Assembly (NCBI RefSeq): GCF_019132845.1
Contig: NZ_JAHSPR010000011.1
Coordinates: 33,247 to 97,246 of the forward strand
Reading direction: 5' to 3'
DNA from: Advenella alkanexedens
GTDB taxonomy: Bacteria > Pseudomonadota > Gammaproteobacteria > Burkholderiales > Burkholderiaceae_B
Length of the DNA stretch: 64,000 bases
The notes beneath the pieces are model-generated. The model was not told the DNA's origin. It saw only the letters and a list, made by a program, of their open reading frames with translations, and made no database searches. Position numbers and translations under genes: made by a program. How positions within the stretch are numbered: the first letter of the stretch is position 1; each line of letters starts with the position of its first letter. Below are positions 37,354 through 47,758 of the stretch, one piece after another.

Positions 37354-38054
37354 AATTAAAGCGCGCAGCTCGAATAATTCGCCCTACCGCTTTACTTGCT
37401 TGTGTCCTGGGCGCCAGCACCCTGCTGTCCGCATGCGTCCCCTTGCTGGTGGGTAGTGCAGCAACCACAACAGCGGTGGTTATTTCTGACCGCCGCACCT
37501 CGGGCATGCAGCTGACCGACAAAAACATTGGCATCCGTACCGAAAGCCGCATCAGTGAAGAGCTTAAAGATTCGGTTCGCATTAATGCCATGGCCTACAA
37601 CCAACGGGTCCTGTTAACCGGAGAGGCCTCCACCCTCGCCGCCAAAGAACGGGCCACCGCCATTGCGCGGGGCGTTCCCGATGTAAAAACCGTCCTGAAT
37701 GAAGTCGTGGTTGCCCCACCGGCCTCATTCAGCACCCGTGCCAATGACTCATGGATAACGTCCAAGGTCAGAACGGAACTTCTCACCACCAAAGATGTCC
37801 CATCCGGTACCATTGACATCACGACCAGCCGGGGTGTTGTCTACCTGATGGGTCAGGTCACGCCCATCGAAGGAGACCGTGCTGCCTCGGCAGCAGCAGG
37901 TGTCAGCGGTGTTAACAGGGTTGTCAAAGTGTTTGACCTGGTTTCCGATACGGGTACCGCCAGCCAGCCGGCCACCACCTCATCAAGCGGTGGCATGACA
38001 GTCCCTGGAACAGAAGTGAATCCCTCCACGACGCAAACCTATCCGTTGAACTGA
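37350..38054 (+). CDS. dolP: DolP-like BON-domain outer-membrane lipoprotein
   Basis: A 234-residue lipoprotein with lipobox LLSAC (Cys about 29) and two BON domains: IGIRTESRISEELKDSVRINAMAYNQRVLLTGEASTLAAKERATAIARGVPDVKTVLNEV and DSWITSKVRTELLTTKDVPSGTIDITTSRGVVYLMGQVTPIEGDRAA. DolP (formerly YraP) supports outer-membrane integrity. A Thr/Ser/Pro-rich tail of about 40 residues follows. It overlaps the diaA-like gene by 4 bases and shares its end with the next gene, so the three form an operon. Confidence 0.88.
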   Translation: MKLKRAARIIRPTALLACVLGASTLLSACVPLLVGSAATTTAVVISDRRTSGMQLTDKNIGIRTESRISEELKDSVRINAMAYNQRVLLTGEASTLAAKERATAIARGVPDVKTVLNEVVVAPPASFSTRANDSWITSKVRTELLTTKDVPSGTIDITTSRGVVYLMGQVTPIEGDRAASAAAGVSGVNRVVKVFDLVSDTGTASQPATTSSSGGMTVPGTEVNPSTTQTYPLN

Positions 38055-38545
38055 TGAAAAAATTTATTGTTTCCCTTATTGTTGCCCTGGCCGGAATAGG
38101 CGCCTGGTTTATGCTGAGCTCAACCGAAGCGGCCCCCAATGTCACCTTTAACAGCCTCGAGGGCAAACAGTTCCAGACCACTGACCTGAAAGGCAAAGTC
38201 GTCCTGATTAAATTCTGGGCAACCAGTTGTGTTACCTGCATTCAGCAAATGCCCGATACCATTGCCTATTACAACAAATACAAAGACCAGGGCTACGACA
38301 CGATCGCTGTTGCCATGGCCTACGACCCCGAGCTTTTCGTCCAGAACTATACCCGTGACAACAATCTGCCTTTTACGGTTACACTTGACAAAGATGGCAG
38401 CGTTGCCAAAGCTTTTGATGATATTAAATTTACGCCCGTCTCATATCTGCTCGACCGACAAGGCAATATTGTCAAGCGCTACATTGGCAATTATGATAAA
38501 GCCATCTTTGAAAAAACCTTGCAGGACACACTTGCCAAAACCTGA
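38054..38545 (+). CDS. TlpA/ResA-like thioredoxin-fold protein
   Basis: A 163-residue exported protein. Residues 1-26 form an uncleaved or cleaved signal anchor (FIVSLIVALAGIGAWFML) and the rest is a thioredoxin fold with the active site WATSCVTCIQQMP and the cis-Pro region FTPVSYLLDRQGNIVKR. It is likely a periplasmic disulfide reductant, for example for cytochrome c maturation; the partner is unknown. Its start shares a base with the stop of the DolP-like gene. Confidence 0.87.
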   Translation: MKKFIVSLIVALAGIGAWFMLSSTEAAPNVTFNSLEGKQFQTTDLKGKVVLIKFWATSCVTCIQQMPDTIAYYNKYKDQGYDTIAVAMAYDPELFVQNYTRDNNLPFTVTLDKDGSVAKAFDDIKFTPVSYLLDRQGNIVKRYIGNYDKAIFEKTLQDTLAKT

Positions 38546-38570
38546 TTCCATTTAACCTTTTAATTTGTGA

Positions 38571-39482
<912 letters not shown>

Positions 39483-39485
39483 GGC

Positions 39486-40211
39486 ATGCACTGTTCCAAC
39501 CTGATCAAGCCATTAGGTGCAAAAGCCATACACCGTCAAACCGGCCGTGTATGGCTTTTTGACCTGGACAATACCCTGCACGACGCTTCTCACGCCGTGT
39601 TTGCCCAGATTGATGTCAGCATGACTAAAGCCATCATGAAAGCGCTGGACATCGGTTTTGTACCGGCCACCGCACTACGGCAAAAATACTGGGAACGCTA
39701 CGGAGCCACCATGATTGGCATGGAGCGCCATCATGGCGTCGATGCCTCGCGATTCCTGCACATGAGTCATGATTTTCACGCGCCCGACTTTGTCAAACCG
39801 GAACGAAATCTGGCCGGGTTATTGAAAAACACCCCCGGTATCAAGTACATCCTCACCAATGCCCCGCACAGTTATGCCTGCTCGGTCCTTGACACGCTGG
39901 GCATCCGTCACTGTTTTGCCGGTATCTGTTCCATCGATCAAATGCGCCTGCAAGGCACCTTTCGGCCAAAACCCTCGCCGACCTTAATGCATCAACTGCT
40001 TTCCCAGCTAAAATGCAAACCCACCGAAACCATCCTGGTTGAAGACACCCTGAAAAACCTGAAGATTGCCAAACAACTGCATATGAAAACCGTTCATATC
40101 TTCAATGCCGGCACGCCTTTCAGCTCCAAGCATAAAATCCGGCCGTCTTATGTGGACCTGCGGGTCAAGTCGGTCCATGAGCTATTGCGCCATCCGTTCT
40201 CTCATTCATGA
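39486..40211 (+). CDS. Pyrimidine 5'-nucleotidase-like HAD protein
   Basis: A 241-residue HAD hydrolase with the nucleophile motif VWLFDLDNTLHDASHAVFAQID, the KYILTNAPHSYACSVLDTLGI segment and ETILVEDTLKNLKIAKQL. This pattern belongs to the SDT1/YjjG-type pyrimidine nucleotidases common in betaproteobacteria, with a helical cap between motifs. The substrate is not certain. It starts 3 bases after argB and is followed by a strong terminator. Confidence 0.85.
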   Translation: MHCSNLIKPLGAKAIHRQTGRVWLFDLDNTLHDASHAVFAQIDVSMTKAIMKALDIGFVPATALRQKYWERYGATMIGMERHHGVDASRFLHMSHDFHAPDFVKPERNLAGLLKNTPGIKYILTNAPHSYACSVLDTLGIRHCFAGICSIDQMRLQGTFRPKPSPTLMHQLLSQLKCKPTETILVEDTLKNLKIAKQLHMKTVHIFNAGTPFSSKHKIRPSYVDLRVKSVHELLRHPFSHS

Positions 40212-40242
40212 AAAAAGCCGGCATCCAAAACCGGCTTTTTTT
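40211..40242. terminator. Bidirectional terminator between the HAD gene and dsbC
   Basis: AAAAAGCCGG and CCGGCTTTTT pair around a 9-base loop, with a T run on either strand. It closes the convergent HAD nucleotidase and dsbC genes. Confidence 0.9.
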
Positions 40243-40275
40243 CATTAAAGGCAGTCAGCTTAATCGTATTAATGA

Positions 40276-41037
40276 TTAATTCTGGCTAACCTTCCGACTT
40301 TGGCGGTCCAGTACCTCATTGAGGTTTTTAGCTGGCATATAGCCATTGATGCGACTGCCATCCTCAAAAAACATGGCAGGTGTTCCCTGCACGCCCAAGT
40401 CTCTGCCCAAGGCAAGAATACGGTTGATAGGCGTTTCGTCCTCACATTTTGCAGTAGGCGGTGTTTCATTTTTACCCATCCAGTTTCCCCATACCAGGGC
40501 CTGGTCTTTGGCACACCAGATATTCTTGGCTTTCACCATGGAATCAGGGGCCAGAATAGGCATCAGGAAGGTATACACGGTAACGTTATCAACGTTCTCG
40601 AACTCTTTATACAGTTTTTTGCAATAACCGCAATTGGGATCTTCAAAAATGGCCACTTTTCTTTCGCCATTCCCAATAACCCGTTTGACAGCCTGCTCAA
40701 TGGGCAAGGATTCAAACGGCACCTCGGATAACTTGGCCACCCGCTCACTGGTCACATCGTTTTTGGTTTTGGCATCAATCAGGTTGCCGGCAATCACAAA
40801 ATCGGCTTTTTCAGTGGTGTACACAATATTGGTACCCATCTGGACTTCATAAATCCCCTCATAAGGGGTTTTTTCGACAGCCGTTACTTCTACCTCAAAG
40901 GCCGAGGCAATGGCTTCTTTTATGCTATCCGTTGTGTTTGTTGCCTCTTGTGCCAAAAGCGGTGACGAAGCAAAGCCCAGCAAGCAACACAAAGACAGTG
41001 CCTTGAGCCTTGCCCATTTATTCAAATGCAATTTCAT
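40276..41037 (-). CDS. dsbC: DsbC, periplasmic disulfide isomerase
   Basis: A 253-residue protein with a signal peptide (residues 1-30, ending near LLAQ), an N-terminal dimerisation part, and a thioredoxin domain with the active site CGYC (C136/C139 in FEDPNCGYCKKLYKEF) and the cis-Pro region VQGTPAMFFEDG. It isomerises wrong disulfides in the periplasm. A second Cys pair (WCAKDQ and KCEDETP, about residues 174 and 199) is also present, as in E. coli DsbC. It is downstream of the ubiH-type gene on the minus strand. Confidence 0.92.
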   Translation of the reverse strand: MKLHLNKWARLKALSLCCLLGFASSPLLAQEATNTTDSIKEAIASAFEVEVTAVEKTPYEGIYEVQMGTNIVYTTEKADFVIAGNLIDAKTKNDVTSERVAKLSEVPFESLPIEQAVKRVIGNGERKVAIFEDPNCGYCKKLYKEFENVDNVTVYTFLMPILAPDSMVKAKNIWCAKDQALVWGNWMGKNETPPTAKCEDETPINRILALGRDLGVQGTPAMFFEDGSRINGYMPAKNLNEVLDRQSRKVSQN

Positions 41038-41084
41038 TCCAACTATTTCCTGTATAAAGCAGATAACAACCCGCCTTTGATAAA

Positions 41085-42260
41085 TTAAAGTCCCGAAGCC
41101 GCCGCGATCAAACGCTGCTTGACAAACGGCAAGCGCTGCACCACGTCCATGCCGGCATTTCGCAAAAGTGCCAAAGGCCCGGATGACGGCGATGCAAAAA
41201 GCTTGTGCAGGCCGTCGGTGGCCAATCGCATGGCCAGAATGGCCTCCGCACGCTCGGTTTGATAGCGTTCAAGTACTCTAAGATCACCGAAAGAGCGAAA
41301 AGGTTCCTTTTGAGCCAGGGTATGGCATAAAACCTGCGCATCAACCAACCCAAGATTCAGTCCCTGCCCTGCCAGGGGGTGTACGCGATGAGCGGCATCT
41401 CCCACCAGGGCAATACCCGGTGCGGTCATTTTGGCTTTTTCAAGGGTAAGAGGAAAACCATACAGAGGGCTGCGTACACTGACCTTGCCCAATCTGCCTT
41501 GCGTAATTTCATCAAGTTTGCGGGGCAACTCGATGGCCAGCTGTTCTGGATCCATGGCCAGGAGCACGTTGGCCTGCTCATCACGCAATGACCACACCAT
41601 GGAAACCTGATGGCCATCACGGGTATCAGGCAATGGCAGGAATGCCAGGATACCGTTGGGTCTGAACCATTGAATGGCCGTATTCAGATGCGGTTTTTCA
41701 GTGGTGAGCTGCAAAACCAGACCGGTATCACCATACGACCTGGCTTCATGTGCCAGCGCTGCCGCCTTGCGCAACGGAGAGCGCGCGCCATCGGCACCGA
41801 TGAACAGCTCGGCCTGAAGCGTTTTACCTTTTTCAGTAACCACCTGGCCTGGCGAATAGCTTTGCATTTTGTCATCAATCCAGGGCACACCAAAAATTTG
41901 CACTGCCTGGAACAAGGCCTGTTCTATTTCCCCGGACTCCATAATCCAGGCCAACTCGGCTTGTGCCGCCTGCCAGGCATCAAGCACCACCATACCATCC
42001 CGGTCACCATGGATTTCCATGCTTTCAACCGGCACAATGCGCTCGGCAGGAATGGAATTCCAGACACCCAGCTCTTGCAAAAACAGCTGGCTGGCTGAAG
42101 AAATTGCATAAATCCTGGGATGGTACTGCTCACCAAGGTTAGCCATGGGCTTTTTCCTGGGTCCCAGCAAACACACATTCACTCTTTGCCTGGCCAAGGC
42201 CAGCGCGCAGGACAACCCAACAATACCGCCCCCACAAACCACTACATCATATTTACTCAT
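41085..42260 (-). CDS. UbiH/UbiF/UbiI-type FAD monooxygenase
   Basis: A 391-residue flavoprotein hydroxylase: VVVCGGGIVGLSCALALA at the start, LFIGADGARSPLRKAA (DG motif) and GIALVGDAAHRVHPLAGQGLNLGLVDAQVL at the FAD site. It belongs to the family that hydroxylates ubiquinone precursors. Which ring position it acts on cannot be read from the sequence, so no exact symbol is given. It overlaps mltA by 4 bases. Confidence 0.88.
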   Translation of the reverse strand: MSKYDVVVCGGGIVGLSCALALARQRVNVCLLGPRKKPMANLGEQYHPRIYAISSASQLFLQELGVWNSIPAERIVPVESMEIHGDRDGMVVLDAWQAAQAELAWIMESGEIEQALFQAVQIFGVPWIDDKMQSYSPGQVVTEKGKTLQAELFIGADGARSPLRKAAALAHEARSYGDTGLVLQLTTEKPHLNTAIQWFRPNGILAFLPLPDTRDGHQVSMVWSLRDEQANVLLAMDPEQLAIELPRKLDEITQGRLGKVSVRSPLYGFPLTLEKAKMTAPGIALVGDAAHRVHPLAGQGLNLGLVDAQVLCHTLAQKEPFRSFGDLRVLERYQTERAEAILAMRLATDGLHKLFASPSSGPLALLRNAGMDVVQRLPFVKQRLIAAASGL

Positions 42261-43531
42261 CTTGCACTCGGTGCTCCAGCCTGTTTAGGCCATAAAATCC
42301 AAACTTCTCCCTGCTGCTTCATTTTACCAGCCAGATTACCGGCCTCGGGACCACTACCCCAGAAAAAATCAGTTCGGGCAGCCCCCTTGATGGCAGCACC
42401 CGTATCCTGGGCGAAAACCACCGTTTGCAACGGCTCGGTGGAGCCCGGCTGGGTCGTGGATAAAAACAGGGGAGAACCCAATGGCACGAACGTGGGATCA
42501 ACCGCCACCGACCGTTGGGCAATTAAAGGAATACCGTAAGCGCCTTTAGGTCCAATCGCCTCATCGGTCACTTTTTCAGGCCGAAAAAACACCATGGCCT
42601 GATTGGCATTTAACATTTCATGAACACGATGGGGATTGGCCTTGGCCCAGGCCTTGATATTTTGCATGGATGCCTGACTGATGGGCAGTTCACCCTTATC
42701 GGCCAGCCATTTTCCAATGGAAGTATAAGGACGCCCGTTATGGTCGGCATAGGCCAGGCGCAGGGTTTCACCATTATCAAGCAGGACACGGCCTGAACCC
42801 TGGATTTGCAGGAAAAAGGCCTCAACAGGATCATCCAGCCAGGCAATAACCGGCGGCTTATTGGCGCTGGCGTTAATTTGCTCACGGGTATCGTAAGGCA
42901 CCACTTTATTGCCCTCTAGTTTGCCCCGGATGCGTTTGCCTGCCAACTCAGGATAGACACTGCCCAGATCGATGGTGAGTAAATCAGCGGGCGGGGCGTA
43001 CATGGGCCATTGATAAACGCCCCCTTGTGTCAGGGACCCTCTGACCACCGGCTCATAATAACCGGTAACGGTATTGCGGCTGCCATTTGCGCCAGAAACC
43101 TTCCAGGGCATCAAATGAGTTTGAAGAAAATTTTTCACAAAAGCGGCATCATTGCTGCGGGCAGGCTGACCCGATTCGGCAACGGCCTTGCAAACAGGCT
43201 GCCAGGCTTGTGGTGTGGCGCGTGCAGGTATTGTCAGGGAACCGGAAATGGGTCGCATCAGGCCCCGGCAATTATTCAGTAAAGTCAGCCAAAGATTATC
43301 AACCTGGGCCTGCTCCCAACCGGGCAAATCAGACCAGGAAGCCTGGGTATACTGGCCTGACAATTGACGTGCTGAGGTTTCCGCAAAGGAAGACAACGGA
43401 GGCACTGTCAAAGGCGCATCAATGGCAGGTGCCTCGGGTGCATCGACGGATACAAAAGGGGTGCCACCCGAACAGGCAGCCAGCAAAACAGCCGAACTGA
43501 CTGAAAGGGTCAGAAGACGAAGTTTCATCAT
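42257..43531 (-). CDS. mltA: MltA, membrane-bound lytic transglycosylase A
   Basis: A 424-residue lipoprotein with lipobox LLAAC (Cys about 20), the MltA domain (FLQTHLMPWKVSGANGSRNTVTGYYEPVVRGSLTQGGVYQWPMYAPPADLL) and a 3D domain (VAVDPTFVPLGSPLFLSTT and VVFAQDTGAAIKGAARTDFFWGSGPEA) containing the catalytic Asp. It cleaves peptidoglycan glycan strands at the outer membrane. The gene starts the group mltA-ubiH-dsbC and is followed upstream by apaG. Confidence 0.92.
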   Translation of the reverse strand: MMKLRLLTLSVSSAVLLAACSGGTPFVSVDAPEAPAIDAPLTVPPLSSFAETSARQLSGQYTQASWSDLPGWEQAQVDNLWLTLLNNCRGLMRPISGSLTIPARATPQAWQPVCKAVAESGQPARSNDAAFVKNFLQTHLMPWKVSGANGSRNTVTGYYEPVVRGSLTQGGVYQWPMYAPPADLLTIDLGSVYPELAGKRIRGKLEGNKVVPYDTREQINASANKPPVIAWLDDPVEAFFLQIQGSGRVLLDNGETLRLAYADHNGRPYTSIGKWLADKGELPISQASMQNIKAWAKANPHRVHEMLNANQAMVFFRPEKVTDEAIGPKGAYGIPLIAQRSVAVDPTFVPLGSPLFLSTTQPGSTEPLQTVVFAQDTGAAIKGAARTDFFWGSGPEAGNLAGKMKQQGEVWILWPKQAGAPSAR

Positions 43532-43547
43532 TATTTTTTTTCCGTTC

Positions 43548-43922
43548 TTAATGTAAGGTACGAGGTACGGTCAGCACGAATTCGGGAATATCGACATCAA
43601 AGGGAATACCGTTTTCACCCACACAGTGATAACTGCCCTTCATGGTGCCATAAGGCGTACTGAGCGGACACCCGCTGGTGTACTCAAAGGTATCGCCCAC
43701 GGCAATCAGCGGCTGTTGCCCGATGACTCCCAGCCCCCTGACTTCCTGGACCTGCTCGTTACCATCCCTGATAATCCAGTGCCGGCTGATAACTTGTGCC
43801 GCAAACAAACCGTTATTCCTGATGCGTACCGTGTAAATAAAAAAATACTGCCTTTTTTCAGGATCCGATTGCTCCGGCAGATATTGCGCAATGACCTCAA
43901 TCTCGATGCTATCAGATTTCAA
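43548..43922 (-). CDS. apaG: ApaG
   Basis: A 124-residue ApaG protein with YLPEQSDPEKRQYFFIYTVRIRNNGLFAAQVISRHWIIRDGNEQVQEVRGLGVIGQQPLIAVGDTFEYTSGCPLSTPYGTMKGSYHCV, the whole family signature. ApaG is an FN3-like domain of unclear function, possibly linked to diadenosine tetraphosphate or magnesium/cobalt tolerance. It lies 16 bases ahead of mltA and is divergent from rpe. Confidence 0.95.
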   Translation of the reverse strand: MKSDSIEIEVIAQYLPEQSDPEKRQYFFIYTVRIRNNGLFAAQVISRHWIIRDGNEQVQEVRGLGVIGQQPLIAVGDTFEYTSGCPLSTPYGTMKGSYHCVGENGIPFDVDIPEFVLTVPRTLH

Positions 43923-44013
43923 CAGAATTCTCCTGAATGAATTATCACACTATTTTATGTGAAATAATAACCGCTTATTGTACTTCCACCATCTCAAATT
44001 ACGAAAAATCATC

Positions 44014-44724
44014 ATGTCATTACAGCATGTTACCCGAATTGCACCCAGCATCCTGTCTGCCGATTTCGCCCGTTTGGGTGAAGAAGTCCGCGATGTCGTC
44101 CAAGCCGGTGCCGACTGGATCCATTTTGATGTCATGGACAACCATTATGTCCCCAACCTGACCATCGGCCCCATGGTGTGCGAAGCCATTCGTCCCCATA
44201 CCACCGCCCCCATTGATGTCCATCTGATGTGTGAACCGGTTGACAGCCTGATTCCCATGTTCGCCAAGGCAGGTGCCAACATTATCACCTTCCACCCCGA
44301 GGCATCCCGTCACATAGACCGCAGCCTGGGACTTATCCGTGACCATGGCTGCAAGGCTGGCCTGGTTTTCAACCCCGGCACCCCGCTTGCCTTCATGGAT
44401 CATGTCATGGACAAACTCGATGTGGTTCTGCTCATGTCGGTCAACCCGGGTTTTGGCGGACAAAAATTCATTCCCAACACACTGGACAAACTGCGCCAGG
44501 CCAGAACACGTATTGACCAATGGCAAAACCAGGGTGGCCAATCCATTCTACTCGAAGTTGACGGTGGCGTAAAAACCGATAACATCGCCCAGATCCGTGC
44601 CGCCGGTGCTGATACCTTTGTGGCCGGCTCAGCCATTTTCGGCCAGCAAGACTATGCCGCCATCATCGCTGAAATGCGCCGTGAAATCGCCAAGGGCGAA
44701 GCCACAGCAGCTTCTTCAACATAA
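44014..44724 (+). CDS. rpe: Ribulose-phosphate 3-epimerase
   Basis: A 236-residue TIM-barrel enzyme: [72 protein letters not shown] and [30 protein letters not shown] are family hallmarks. It interconverts ribulose- and xylulose-5-phosphate. I start at ATG 44014; the frame extends 12 codons into poor upstream sequence. gph follows after 9 bases. Confidence 0.95.
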   Translation: MSLQHVTRIAPSILSADFARLGEEVRDVVQAGADWIHFDVMDNHYVPNLTIGPMVCEAIRPHTTAPIDVHLMCEPVDSLIPMFAKAGANIITFHPEASRHIDRSLGLIRDHGCKAGLVFNPGTPLAFMDHVMDKLDVVLLMSVNPGFGGQKFIPNTLDKLRQARTRIDQWQNQGGQSILLEVDGGVKTDNIAQIRAAGADTFVAGSAIFGQQDYAAIIAEMRREIAKGEATAASST

Positions 44725-44733
44725 GGGCACACC

Positions 44734-45405
44734 ATGACCATCAACGCTGTTCTTATCGACCTTGACGGAACCCTGGTAGACAGCATTCCCGACCTTGCGC
44801 ATGCCGCCAATGCCATGCGCCTGGAACTGGGCATGCATACCCTGGGACAAGACGTCATTGCCAGCTTTGTAGGCAAAGGCATCGACAACCTGATTACTCG
44901 CACCATCAATGCCAGTCTTGACAACGAGGAACTTCCTCCTGAGGTTTTCAATCAAGCCAGGGAAATTTTCGTTCGCCATTATCATCTGGTTAACGGTGAT
45001 GCCAGCACCGTGTACCCCGGTGTCATCGACGGTCTGAAAGCCATGAAGGCACAAGGCCTGAAACTGGCCGTGGTCACCAACAAAGCCGAAGCATTCACCC
45101 TGCCCCTGTTAACCCAGACCGGCCTGATCGGTTTTTTTGACACAGTAGTGTCCGGTGACACCTGCGCAAGAAAAAAACCACATCCAGAGCCCTTATTGTA
45201 TGCCTGTGAAAAACTGGGTTATCCGCCCGAAAACAGCGTGTTTATTGGTGATTCCATCAATGATGTGCAGGCGGCCCAGGCCGCTGGCATGCCTGTTTTA
45301 ATCCTGCCTTACGGGTATAACGAAGGAAACAGTGTACAAACCCTTAAAGTAGATGCTATTATTGACTCAATGACTGGTGCGGCCCAATGGCTGGCCAATC
45401 AATGA
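44734..45405 (+). CDS. gph: Phosphoglycolate phosphatase
   Basis: A 223-residue HAD phosphatase (IDLDGTLVDSIPDLAHAANAM, AVVTNKAEAF, KPHPEPLLYACEKLG, FIGDSINDVQAAQAAG) that removes phosphate from 2-phosphoglycolate formed during DNA repair. The rpe-gph order ahead of trpE is common in proteobacteria. The trp leader begins 26 bases after its stop, so the trp promoter probably lies in its 3' part or just behind it. Confidence 0.93.
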   Translation: MTINAVLIDLDGTLVDSIPDLAHAANAMRLELGMHTLGQDVIASFVGKGIDNLITRTINASLDNEELPPEVFNQAREIFVRHYHLVNGDASTVYPGVIDGLKAMKAQGLKLAVVTNKAEAFTLPLLTQTGLIGFFDTVVSGDTCARKKPHPEPLLYACEKLGYPPENSVFIGDSINDVQAAQAAGMPVLILPYGYNEGNSVQTLKVDAIIDSMTGAAQWLANQ

Positions 45406-45430
45406 CAGACTCAGGAAATCAGCTACGCCC

Positions 45431-45517
45431 ATGAAAACCCTTTTCAATGCATTCGCTTCTTCTTATCGCGCCAACTATTGGCGCTGGTGGCGTTTGTGTT
45501 CCGGGATTTTCAAGTAA
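45431..45517 (+). CDS. trpL: trp leader peptide
   Basis: A short frame from ATG 45431 to TAA at 45515-45517 encodes 28 residues ending in YWRWWRLCSGIFK. It has three Trp codons within four positions (17, 19 and 20), the control codons expected of a trp leader. Ribosome stalling on them when Trp is scarce would shift the RNA folding that follows. A terminator hairpin stands at 45565-45597 and trpE begins at 45636. No other use for this short frame is apparent. Confidence 0.92.
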   Translation: MKTLFNAFASSYRANYWRWWRLCSGIFK

Positions 45518-45597
45518 AAGGCGCGTCCACGCATCCTTAACGTCAATCAAGCAGTAAATAAAATTCCCGGTAACCTGTATGGCAAGACCGGGTTTTT
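45468..45597 (+). promoter_or_regulatory. Trp attenuator (competing hairpins)
   Basis: GCGCCAA (45468-45474) pairs with TTGGCGC (45478-45484) right over the first Trp codon. CCGGGA near 45501 can pair with TCCCGG (45565-45570) as the antiterminator. TCCCGG with ACCGGG (45587-45592) plus a run of seven T residues forms the terminator. Together they form a classical leader-peptide attenuator in which stalling at the Trp codons favours the antiterminator. Confidence 0.82.
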
Positions 45598-45635
45598 TTA
45601 TTTCTGCCCGGTCTAATTAAAAAAATGAGACCTCT

Positions 45636-47162
45636 ATGATGACTGAAATTGAATTTAACGCATTAGCAGCACAAGGCTACAACCGCATTCCAATTGTCAA
45701 GGAAACCTACGCAGACCTGGATACCACCTTGGGGATTTACCTCAAACTGGCCCATTCCGGCAAAGAAGCCGGCCGCATGACTTGTCTGCTGGAATCAGTG
45801 GTGGGTGGTGAACAATTTGGCCGTTACTCATTTATTGGGCTGCCTGCCAAAACCGTCATCAAGGCCAGCGGACAGCACACCGAAGTCATTACCGATGGCC
45901 AAGTGGTTGAATCCCATGACGGTGATCCCCTTGAATTCATCAAGACATTCCAGCAGCGTTTCAAAGTGGCCACCCGCCCCGGCATTCCCCGTTTTGCCGG
46001 TGGCCTGGCCGGTTATTTCGGTTACGATACCGTTCGCAACATAGAACCCAGCCTTGGCCCGGCCGTCAAGCCTTTTCCACATGGCCAGAAAGAAGGCATT
46101 CCCGACATCATGCTCATGCAAGTTGATGAACTGGTCATTGTTGACAACGTGATCGGTCGTACCTACCTCATGATTTATGCCGACCCGTCCGTCCCGGAAA
46201 GCTTCAGCAAAGCCCAGAAACGGCTCCTGAAATTGCGTACCATGCTGCGCAAACCGGTTGAAATTCCCTACAGCCTGCCCAGCATGGTGACGGAAGAAAT
46301 CAGGGACTTCAAGAAAGAGGACTACATCAAGGCCGTCCTCAAAGCCAAAGAACATATTGCTGCCGGTGACCTGATGCAGGTCCAGGTCGGCCAGGTGATT
46401 GCCAAGCCATTCCGTGATTCACCGCTGTCCCTGTACCGTGCCCTGCGCTCACTGAACCCGTCCCCCTACATGTACTTCTGGAACTTTGGCGATTTCCATG
46501 TTGTGGGTGCCTCACCCGAAACCCTGGTGCGCCAGGAAGTATTTTTGGATGAAAACAAACAGGAACAATCCACGATTACCATCCGTCCGCTGGCCGGAAC
46601 CCGCAAGCGTGGTGAAACGCCTTCCGAAGATGCCGCGCTGGCCGAAGAACTGAGGGCCGATCCCAAGGAAATTGCCGAACATGTCATGCTGATTGACCTG
46701 GCCCGCAACGATGTGGGGCGCGTGGCACAAACCGGCACTGTTGTCGTGTCCGACCAGATGAATATTGAACGTTATTCACACGTGATGCACCTGGTTTCCA
46801 ATGTCAAGGGTACGCTTAAACCGGGCATGGGTGCCATTGATGTCTTGCGCGCCTCGTTCCCTGCCGGCACACTGACCGGTGCGCCCAAAGTCAAGGCCAT
46901 GGAAATCATTGACGAGCTTGAACCGGTACGCCGTGGCGTATACGGTGGTGCCGCCGGCTACTTAAGCTACAACGGCACCATGGATGTGGCCATTGCGATT
47001 CGTACCGGCGTGATTAAAAACGGCATGCTTTACGTACAGGCCGCCGCCGGCATTGTGGCCGACTCCGATCCTGAAAAAGAATGGCTCGAAACCGAAGCCA
47101 AGGCACGCGCCGTACTGCGTGCGGCCGAACAGGTCCAGTATGGCCTTGACCAACCCGTTTAA
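45636..47162 (+). CDS. trpE: Anthranilate synthase component I
   Basis: A 508-residue chorismate-binding enzyme. The N-terminal [21 protein letters not shown] with Ser-type feedback site and the C-terminal core ([78 protein letters not shown]) are complete. It makes anthranilate from chorismate with TrpG. Two ATG codons stand at the start. It begins 38 bases after the attenuator terminator. Confidence 0.96.
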   Translation: MMTEIEFNALAAQGYNRIPIVKETYADLDTTLGIYLKLAHSGKEAGRMTCLLESVVGGEQFGRYSFIGLPAKTVIKASGQHTEVITDGQVVESHDGDPLEFIKTFQQRFKVATRPGIPRFAGGLAGYFGYDTVRNIEPSLGPAVKPFPHGQKEGIPDIMLMQVDELVIVDNVIGRTYLMIYADPSVPESFSKAQKRLLKLRTMLRKPVEIPYSLPSMVTEEIRDFKKEDYIKAVLKAKEHIAAGDLMQVQVGQVIAKPFRDSPLSLYRALRSLNPSPYMYFWNFGDFHVVGASPETLVRQEVFLDENKQEQSTITIRPLAGTRKRGETPSEDAALAEELRADPKEIAEHVMLIDLARNDVGRVAQTGTVVVSDQMNIERYSHVMHLVSNVKGTLKPGMGAIDVLRASFPAGTLTGAPKVKAMEIIDELEPVRRGVYGGAAGYLSYNGTMDVAIAIRTGVIKNGMLYVQAAAGIVADSDPEKEWLETEAKARAVLRAAEQVQYGLDQPV

Positions 47163-47185
47163 CAGTACAGAAGAAGGATAACAAC

Positions 47186-47758
47186 ATGTTGCTGATGCTA
47201 GATAACTATGATTCATTCACCTATAACCTGGTTCAGTATTTTGGCGAACTGGGCGAAGACGTTAAGGTTGTGCGCAATGACCAGATGACGGTGGAAGAAA
47301 TTGCCGCCCTGGATCCGGATCTGATTTGCGTTTCACCCGGCCCCTGCTCACCCGCCGAGGCAGGCATTTCCGTTGAACTGATCAAACACTTTGCCGGCAA
47401 AAAACCCATCCTGGGCGTTTGCCTGGGGCATCAATCAATTGGCGCCGCCTTTGGCGGGAAGATCATTCGTGCCAAACAGATCATGCACGGCAAAACCTCA
47501 CCCATCACCCATACCGGGACCGATGTTTTCAAGGGCCTGCCATCTCCTTTCACCGTTACCCGCTATCACTCGCTGGCCATCGAGCGCGAAACCCTGCCCG
47601 ATTGCCTGACCGTCACCGCCGAAACCGACGATGGTGAAATCATGGGCGTCGCCCACAAAACCCTGCCCATTTACGGGGTGCAATTTCATCCTGAGTCGGT
47701 CCTTAGCGAGCATGGACATGCCCTGTTGAAAAATTTTCTGGATATGAACAAAAAATGA
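47186..47758 (+). CDS. trpG: Anthranilate synthase component II (glutamine amidotransferase)
   Basis: A 190-residue class I glutamine amidotransferase: [44 protein letters not shown], the nucleophile Cys in [17 protein letters not shown] and the His/Glu in [15 protein letters not shown]. It supplies ammonia to TrpE and may also serve PabB. It is separate from trpD here, and overlaps trpD by 4 bases. Confidence 0.95.
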   Translation: MLLMLDNYDSFTYNLVQYFGELGEDVKVVRNDQMTVEEIAALDPDLICVSPGPCSPAEAGISVELIKHFAGKKPILGVCLGHQSIGAAFGGKIIRAKQIMHGKTSPITHTGTDVFKGLPSPFTVTRYHSLAIERETLPDCLTVTAETDDGEIMGVAHKTLPIYGVQFHPESVLSEHGHALLKNFLDMNKK

